A stretch of 64,000 bases of DNA from contig NW_025935958.1 in the NCBI RefSeq assembly GCF_000764305.2, forward strand, positions 1 through 64,000, given 5' to 3'. Shown piece after piece: positions 59,303-64,000 of the stretch. Each line of letters starts with the position of its first letter. The first letter of the stretch is position 1. This stretch comes from Hyalella azteca. Taxonomy: Eukaryota; Arthropoda; Malacostraca; Amphipoda; Hyalellidae. The position numbers and the translations under genes were made by a program. The notes under the pieces were generated by a model. It was not told the origin of the DNA, searched no databases, and was given only the letters and a program-made list of their open reading frames with translations.

Positions 59303-59935
59303 GTGAGATATTCAAATTAAATTTTAGTTATAACGTAATAGTTTATTTCTTAGCACTAAACCAAACGGAATTGATTCTCACTTGCGGAAGCAGTTCTTTT
59401 GGTCGATTTTCTAAATCTCAGGCATGCCCAACATGACGTCACTCCGCCATTATATGTGCATAAATTTAACTGAGGCACTGCATTGTGCTTGACTGCGAGA
59501 CGCAATCGTGTGGACCGTGCAGTGTTCAGTCTTGTCATGATACACGCGGTGGAAGACAAGGTAGAACGGCGCCAAAGATGTCGGCGCCACTGGGCATTCA
59601 TGCATGGAGGCTGGTCAATTATATAACTTTAATGATCGCTGCGTTAATGCCTGTGTAAACATTGGAGTAAATGGCGGCAATGACATTTGTCGTTAATGAT
59701 TTTGAAAAATTTACAAATTCTTTTACTTAATTCACTTAATAAAATTTGTATTAATTATGAGGATGACAAATTTTTCTTTGATATGCATATTTTATAGATG
59801 TTCGATCGCGTTGTGAGCCACAAAGCGGCTCCTATTACTTGAATTTTGTCATAATCACATATTTTGTTACTTATTAATTTCTGTTATATTATCTATTAAT
59901 ATTATTATATTGTATATTAATTATGAAGAATAAAT
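59303..59935 (+). other. Presumed Optix intron, proximal part
   Basis: Starts with the donor GTGAGA. A short palindromic GGCGCC pair lies at about 59569-59586. I could not find a convincing second exon beginning with the expected KNR-LQ-type junction. Confidence 0.4.
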
Positions 59936-60585
59936 TTTTAGGACCAATTTTATGAGTTTAGGGAAAAAATGAGAACGTGAGGTGGTAAATATTTTTAATG
60001 TCATCAGATATATTTAACATATGTTTCCAATACTCGCATATTAACATTCATCTTAATTCTTTCCTTACTCGAGACGCACCTCGGGTACGTTTTGCTTTGC
60101 AGAAAGTCAAGATGGTTCTTACATTTTTGGAAATTATAACATTCTGCTAATTAATTTCTGTTTGCGGAAACACATATAATTCCTCGTAATTATTCTAAAC
60201 TTAATTGTGACATTTCGACTTGTAAAGACACGAGTTTGTAACGGGACCGGCTATCATTATTTTTTTAAGATCCGCCTCAACCATGTCCCTATAAATGACA
60301 TGCAAATATCGGTGGTGTTATTTTACATGTTAAATTAACGCGCATGTGACACGATTTCGCAGCATGTGACTTGATTGCGTATGTGATTTATTCATGCATT
60401 TGACATGACCGTGCATGTGACATGTTCGCATATATATGAAACACGTTCACGACTATGAATTGATCATGTATATATGGGACAGAAATGTTCCTTATCTTAC
60501 ATACAGTTGCATAATATTTGAAAATTAGATTTACCACCTCACGTTCTCATTTTTTATCCCTAAACTCATAAAATTGGTCCTAAAA
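59936..60585. repeat. Inverted-repeat pair, possible fold-back/MITE element
   Basis: The left arm (about 59936-59990: TTTAGGACCAATTTTATGAG then ATGAGAACGTGAGGTGGTAA) is matched in reverse complement by the right arm (about 60531-60585) over about 55 bases with one indel. Weaker similarity extends outward. The 540-base interior contains a degenerate CATGTGAC/CATTTGACATG repeat (about 60330-60440). No transposase or clear target duplication is present. Confidence 0.8.
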
Positions 60586-61666
60586 AAATATCCTTTCATT
60601 ATGAAAAGAAATTATTCACCATGTGATACGTCTTTCAAAGAATTAAAAATATCTATTTCAATAAACAGTATGCAAGAAAAACTATTGTTAAATTTCGAAG
60701 ATACAGCTCCTATAATTTCTGACATCGGAATTTGCACTCAAATTTTTAATAAATTACATTTGTTTTAAATAAGTGAATTTAACAAAAAAACTGAAATTCA
60801 CATGAGGTTCATTATCAATATGAGAGATATATTATACAATTGCAAAGTGTATTCTAAATATCTATGGTAGCTTTGGAAAAACGCATTGAAGAGTTCTAAA
60901 GCACAAAGTATTATCAAAAAATGTAGTAGTCCCATCAATGTTTCATAATGTAATTTCCAATATATAGGGCATGATGTCAGTGTATGAATCTATATACTTC
61001 AGAACATGCTATTATAACGTACGGGGATATATATCATATAAGTGCATTTGCAGCAATTCGTGGAGTGTCCATAAGGCGGCATAGTTTACTTTATCTTCTA
61101 TATATAAATCAAAATCTAATTTACAATGTAGCACTCATTGCATGTTCGCTATAGTATGAGGACAAACTGAAGCTTAAATTTGATTAACTGTATGTTATAA
61201 TCCTTAATTCACATGAATTATACTTGGGTAAAATCAGTCGTAAGTATAAACTTTGCACTTTATACAGTGCCGATATTGAGCATTTATCAAGAAACTTTCA
61301 ACTCTCAACGAGACTTCAAAAAATTCAAACTCGCGGAGATTTCGTGCGATGTTGCCCGTCGAAGCGAAATGAAAGTTTGCTTGTGTTTCCCTTTATTTAG
61401 CGATTTCAAAAACATAAATCTTGTCTGCAGTTGGAGTTTCACGTAACTAATTTTCAGGTCACTTATATTATCAAAATTCCAGTGGAGGTAAATGTTACCC
61501 AGCCTAAACAACCGCAGCAATTCTTCACGATGCGATCTGCGGTAATTCTGGTCACTTGAAGACAATGTTTGAACAGTGATCATTTCCATTATCTAAATAT
61601 GATAACCAGAACAATATTAGAATAACTGATTATTAATGATTATTAGAATTATTGATTATTAGAACA
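60586..61666. other. Gene-free AT-rich stretch
   Basis: Frames at 61213-61446 (plus) and 61305-61589 (minus) overlap and show no recognised motif. An acceptor-like TTTTCAG at 61452-61458 could in principle open a small exon, but the frame closes after 11 codons and does not resemble a SIX C-terminus. Confidence 0.4.
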
Positions 61667-61708
61667 AATTGCTCTAATAATCAACTTACGTTGATTATTA
61701 GAGCAATT
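61667..61708. repeat. Perfect 19-bp palindrome
   Basis: AATTGCTCTAATAATCAAC and its exact reverse complement flank a 4-base loop TTAC (61686-61689). Gapped pairing (ATTAGAA/TTCTAAT) extends the stem. ATTATTAG-type motifs precede it. Confidence 0.88.
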
Positions 61709-62797
61709 CTAATGCGACCACGAACATGCGCAAGACGTCGGACCTTGCGAAGACGGCGCGCGTTTTTAAGGTTAACGAAGCGGTTTTTTCCGCAACTCGT
61801 GCGTTTATTTGACAAATTATATAGAAGAAAATTTTATACAAATTTTATTAGAACACAAATAACAATCTTCACATAACAATGCGATACAAATTTCTTGAAG
61901 AATGAGGAAGTTCGAACTGTGGGATCTTTGAGAAATTAATAAATATTCTGCCACTTGCTTGGGATATATACAACAATTATAAATAATGATGACACTGCAG
62001 TGAAAACATGAAATGTGTCAATTGCTGGAGGGCGGTTAGAGAATGTTTAACAATGATTAAATTATTATAGATAGCTTAGTTACGCTCATATTTAATGGTT
62101 GATCAGCTGTACTATATAACTACCTATTATATAGTAGTATATGGTTTTATATATAACCTCAATGTATATGTTGCCAACTAAATAACGGATCGTTCATTTA
62201 CCAGTATCATCTTACTCAAATAATCGGTATCACTAATAGTGACTCAGTATTTCCTTGAAGGTATCTTCTACTAACTCTATGACATATGCGTGGTAAAATA
62301 TATTGGCAAAGTCATCAGTACTCATGTTGGCTAAATTATTGATTTTGGCTAAATTAATGGTATTTGCTATATCAATATCATTGGCTTGAATAATAGTTTA
62401 CGCCAAAATAATATTTTTCGGATAAATTATCAGCATAATAATAGTTATTGTCTGAATATCTTTGCTATTACTCCGCTTTACTCGTCTCAATTTAACGATA
62501 ATTCAAATTCGACCAAATAAAATACGAGTCCTATCATCTTGGGGGGGGGTAAATTGAGCTGTGCACCCCCCTTACCCACACCCCCCATTCACCCCGCACA
62601 ACCCGAAGTTCTTTTATCGATTTTGGCCCCCAAATTGCGGTAGCTTTTCAATGGAAAAGAATTCCAGCGTAGCAGCGGTGCCGGCGCCGTGCTGGTCCCG
62701 TTACGATGCGTTGCGACGATCACGCAACAGCGCCAACAGAGATGTTGGTGACGTATGATAGTGAACAGACGTGATAGTGATGACTACATAGTGCTGC
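61709..62797. other. Gene-free stretch
   Basis: A short arginine-rich + frame (61652-61876) and a 65-codon frame at 62561-62758 are unrecognised. A run of ten G lies at about 62541. Confidence 0.4.
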
Positions 62798-62886
62798 CTC
62801 TCCTCAACATACTCCGTACATATCATGCACCTCAACATACTCCACACATATCATGCACCTCAACATACTCCGCGCATATCATGTTC
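62798..62886. repeat. 28-bp tandem repeat, 3 copies
   Basis: The unit is CTCAACATACTCCGCACATA plus TCATGCAC. The third copy ends in TCATGTTC. Confidence 0.92.
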
Positions 62887-62989
62887 CCCACCATCATGCT
62901 GGATCATGTGTCCAGTTATATGTCCCTTAAGGTCCAAAATCACGTTAATTTTCACTCCATATGAACCTTATGAGGGCAAATCCTAAACG

Positions 62990-63122
62990 GCAGCCCACTC
63001 ACCCCCCACTCACCCCTCTCCCCACTCCTTCCCTCTCCTCTCTCCCCTCCAAAAACTCCCTCTCTCCCCTCCAAAAACTCCCTCTCTCCCCTCCATAAAC
63101 TCCCTCTCTCCCCTCTCTATTT
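62990..63122. repeat. CT-rich low-complexity repeat
   Basis: CTCCCTCTCTCCCCTCC plus AAAAA units (about 21-22 bases) repeat about five times after a CACTCACCCC lead: a polypyrimidine tract on the + strand. Confidence 0.9.
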
Positions 63123-63252
63123 AGAGACCTCAACACTCGCTCAAAACTGATCCCGGTCGCCGTAAGTCGGGCCAGATTCTCAGAGATAATCTCGGTCTCG
63201 TATATTGCCGGCTGCCAATCCGCGTTCAGCTGCGAAACATCGCGTGCACTGC

Positions 63253-63622
63253 GTATACTTTTTCACATTCATTAATACTTCACATTCCACATTACTGAAT
63301 TGCACTTTACATACTCTTTCACCTTCATTATTTGTTCACATTCCGCATCACTTTGTGTAGGAATTGCACTATACATACTCTTTCACATTCATTATTTGTT
63401 CACATTCCGCATCACTTTGTGTAGGAATTGCACTATACATACTCTTTCACATTCATTATTTGTTCACATTCCGCATCACTTTGTGTAGGAATTGCACTAT
63501 ACATACTCTTTCACATTCATTATTTGTTCACATTCCACATCACTGTATGTAGGAATTGCACTATACATACTCTTTCACATTCATTAAATGTTCACATTCC
63601 ACATCACTGTATGTAGGAATCG
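63253..63622. repeat. 64-bp tandem array, about 5.8 copies
   Basis: Each unit includes GGAATTGCACTATACATACT, CTTTCACATTCATTATTTGT and TCACATTCCGCATCACTTTG. The central copies are nearly identical and the outer ones diverged, as expected from unequal exchange in the middle. The three 62-codon frames spaced 64 bases apart are artefacts. Confidence 0.96.
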
Positions 63623-64000
63623 CAATACTGATACCCATGATGGTGCCACCATGCAGCGATTCTATTGCATTCATTGATTCTAATTCTAATGCATCAAAGA
63701 TTATAATACCGATACCATCAGTGATATAAACAATGGACTTTAAACTCTAACTGAATATTTTTATTCCTCAATTCTTTTCATTTATAATTCGTGTTTGTTC
63801 TCTAATTATTCTTTTCGTGCTCATTTGCCTGTAGAATATAACATGAAAATATTCTTAATACTTACACAAGACCGATTGATGTATCGTACAATTTCGGGGT
63901 ATATGAACTTTGTCATCCTAAAATGATTTTTTTGTTGATTGATGCCAGTAGTTAGAACATGATTGGATATAATTTATTAAGTGCTCAATATATATGAATT
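63623..64000. other. AT-rich end of window, no gene seen
   Basis: No recognisable feature. Confidence 0.5.

Noticed and set aside
61459..61493. Second exon of Optix after the TTTTCAG acceptor
   Set aside because: The correct phase closes after 11 codons and the peptide does not resemble known SIX3/6 C-termini.
63300..63616. Three 62-codon proteins in a row
   Set aside because: They are identical translations offset by the 64-bp repeat unit.

Overview
This window looks like nuclear DNA of a bilaterian invertebrate, most likely an arthropod and possibly a crustacean (an inference from divergent Optix and BAP18 homologues, about 1-kb introns, AT-rich intergenic DNA, a tRNA-derived SINE and very abundant minisatellites). 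There are no operons, ribosome-binding sites or prokaryotic genes. The taxonomic call is weak because it rests on two genes.

Only two protein-coding genes can be supported, both on the + strand. The first (3365-6816) is a five-exon gene for a BAP18/C17orf49-like chromatin-complex subunit with a SANT domain. I rebuilt it from splice sites; it gives a continuous reading frame of 157 residues. The second (58215-59302) is exon 1 of a SIX3/SIX6/Optix-class homeobox gene. It has a complete SIX domain and homeodomain and ends at a canonical splice donor, so the TGA that closes the frame is probably intronic and the C-terminal exon is missing or unrecognised. The two genes have no visible functional link: one is a general chromatin factor, the other an eye and forebrain patterning regulator.

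Between them lie about 51 kb without a gene I can recognise. This interval and the 3' flank hold some 30 tandem arrays with units from 11 to about 144 bp. The larger ones are at 12978-13376 (31 bp), 14365-15215 (about 24 bp), 16376-17335 (16 bp), 29861-30322 (27 bp), 30461-31022 (43 bp), 33986-34270 (24 bp), 45890-46132 and 47428-47855 (17 bp), 51253-51492 (11 bp), 52395-52770 (33 bp), 55796-56143 (24 bp) and 63253-63622 (64 bp). Nearly all long open frames outside the two genes are by-products of these arrays.

Dispersed elements are a 1.3-kb non-autonomous terminal-inverted-repeat transposon with a TA target duplication (1260-2576), an unclassified interspersed repeat present in inverted orientation at 395-1245 and 17337-17615, a tRNA-derived SINE (7920-8178, minus), and an inverted-repeat pair downstream of Optix (59936-60585). 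Several perfect or near-perfect palindromes (2361-2401, 56819-56849, 56922-57005, 61667-61708) and three promoter-like clusters (about 26953-27010, 54819-54896, 57795-57804) are also noted. I found no undescribed gene system. The most interesting parts are the odd Optix exon, the gene-free array-rich block beside it, and the structured repeats.
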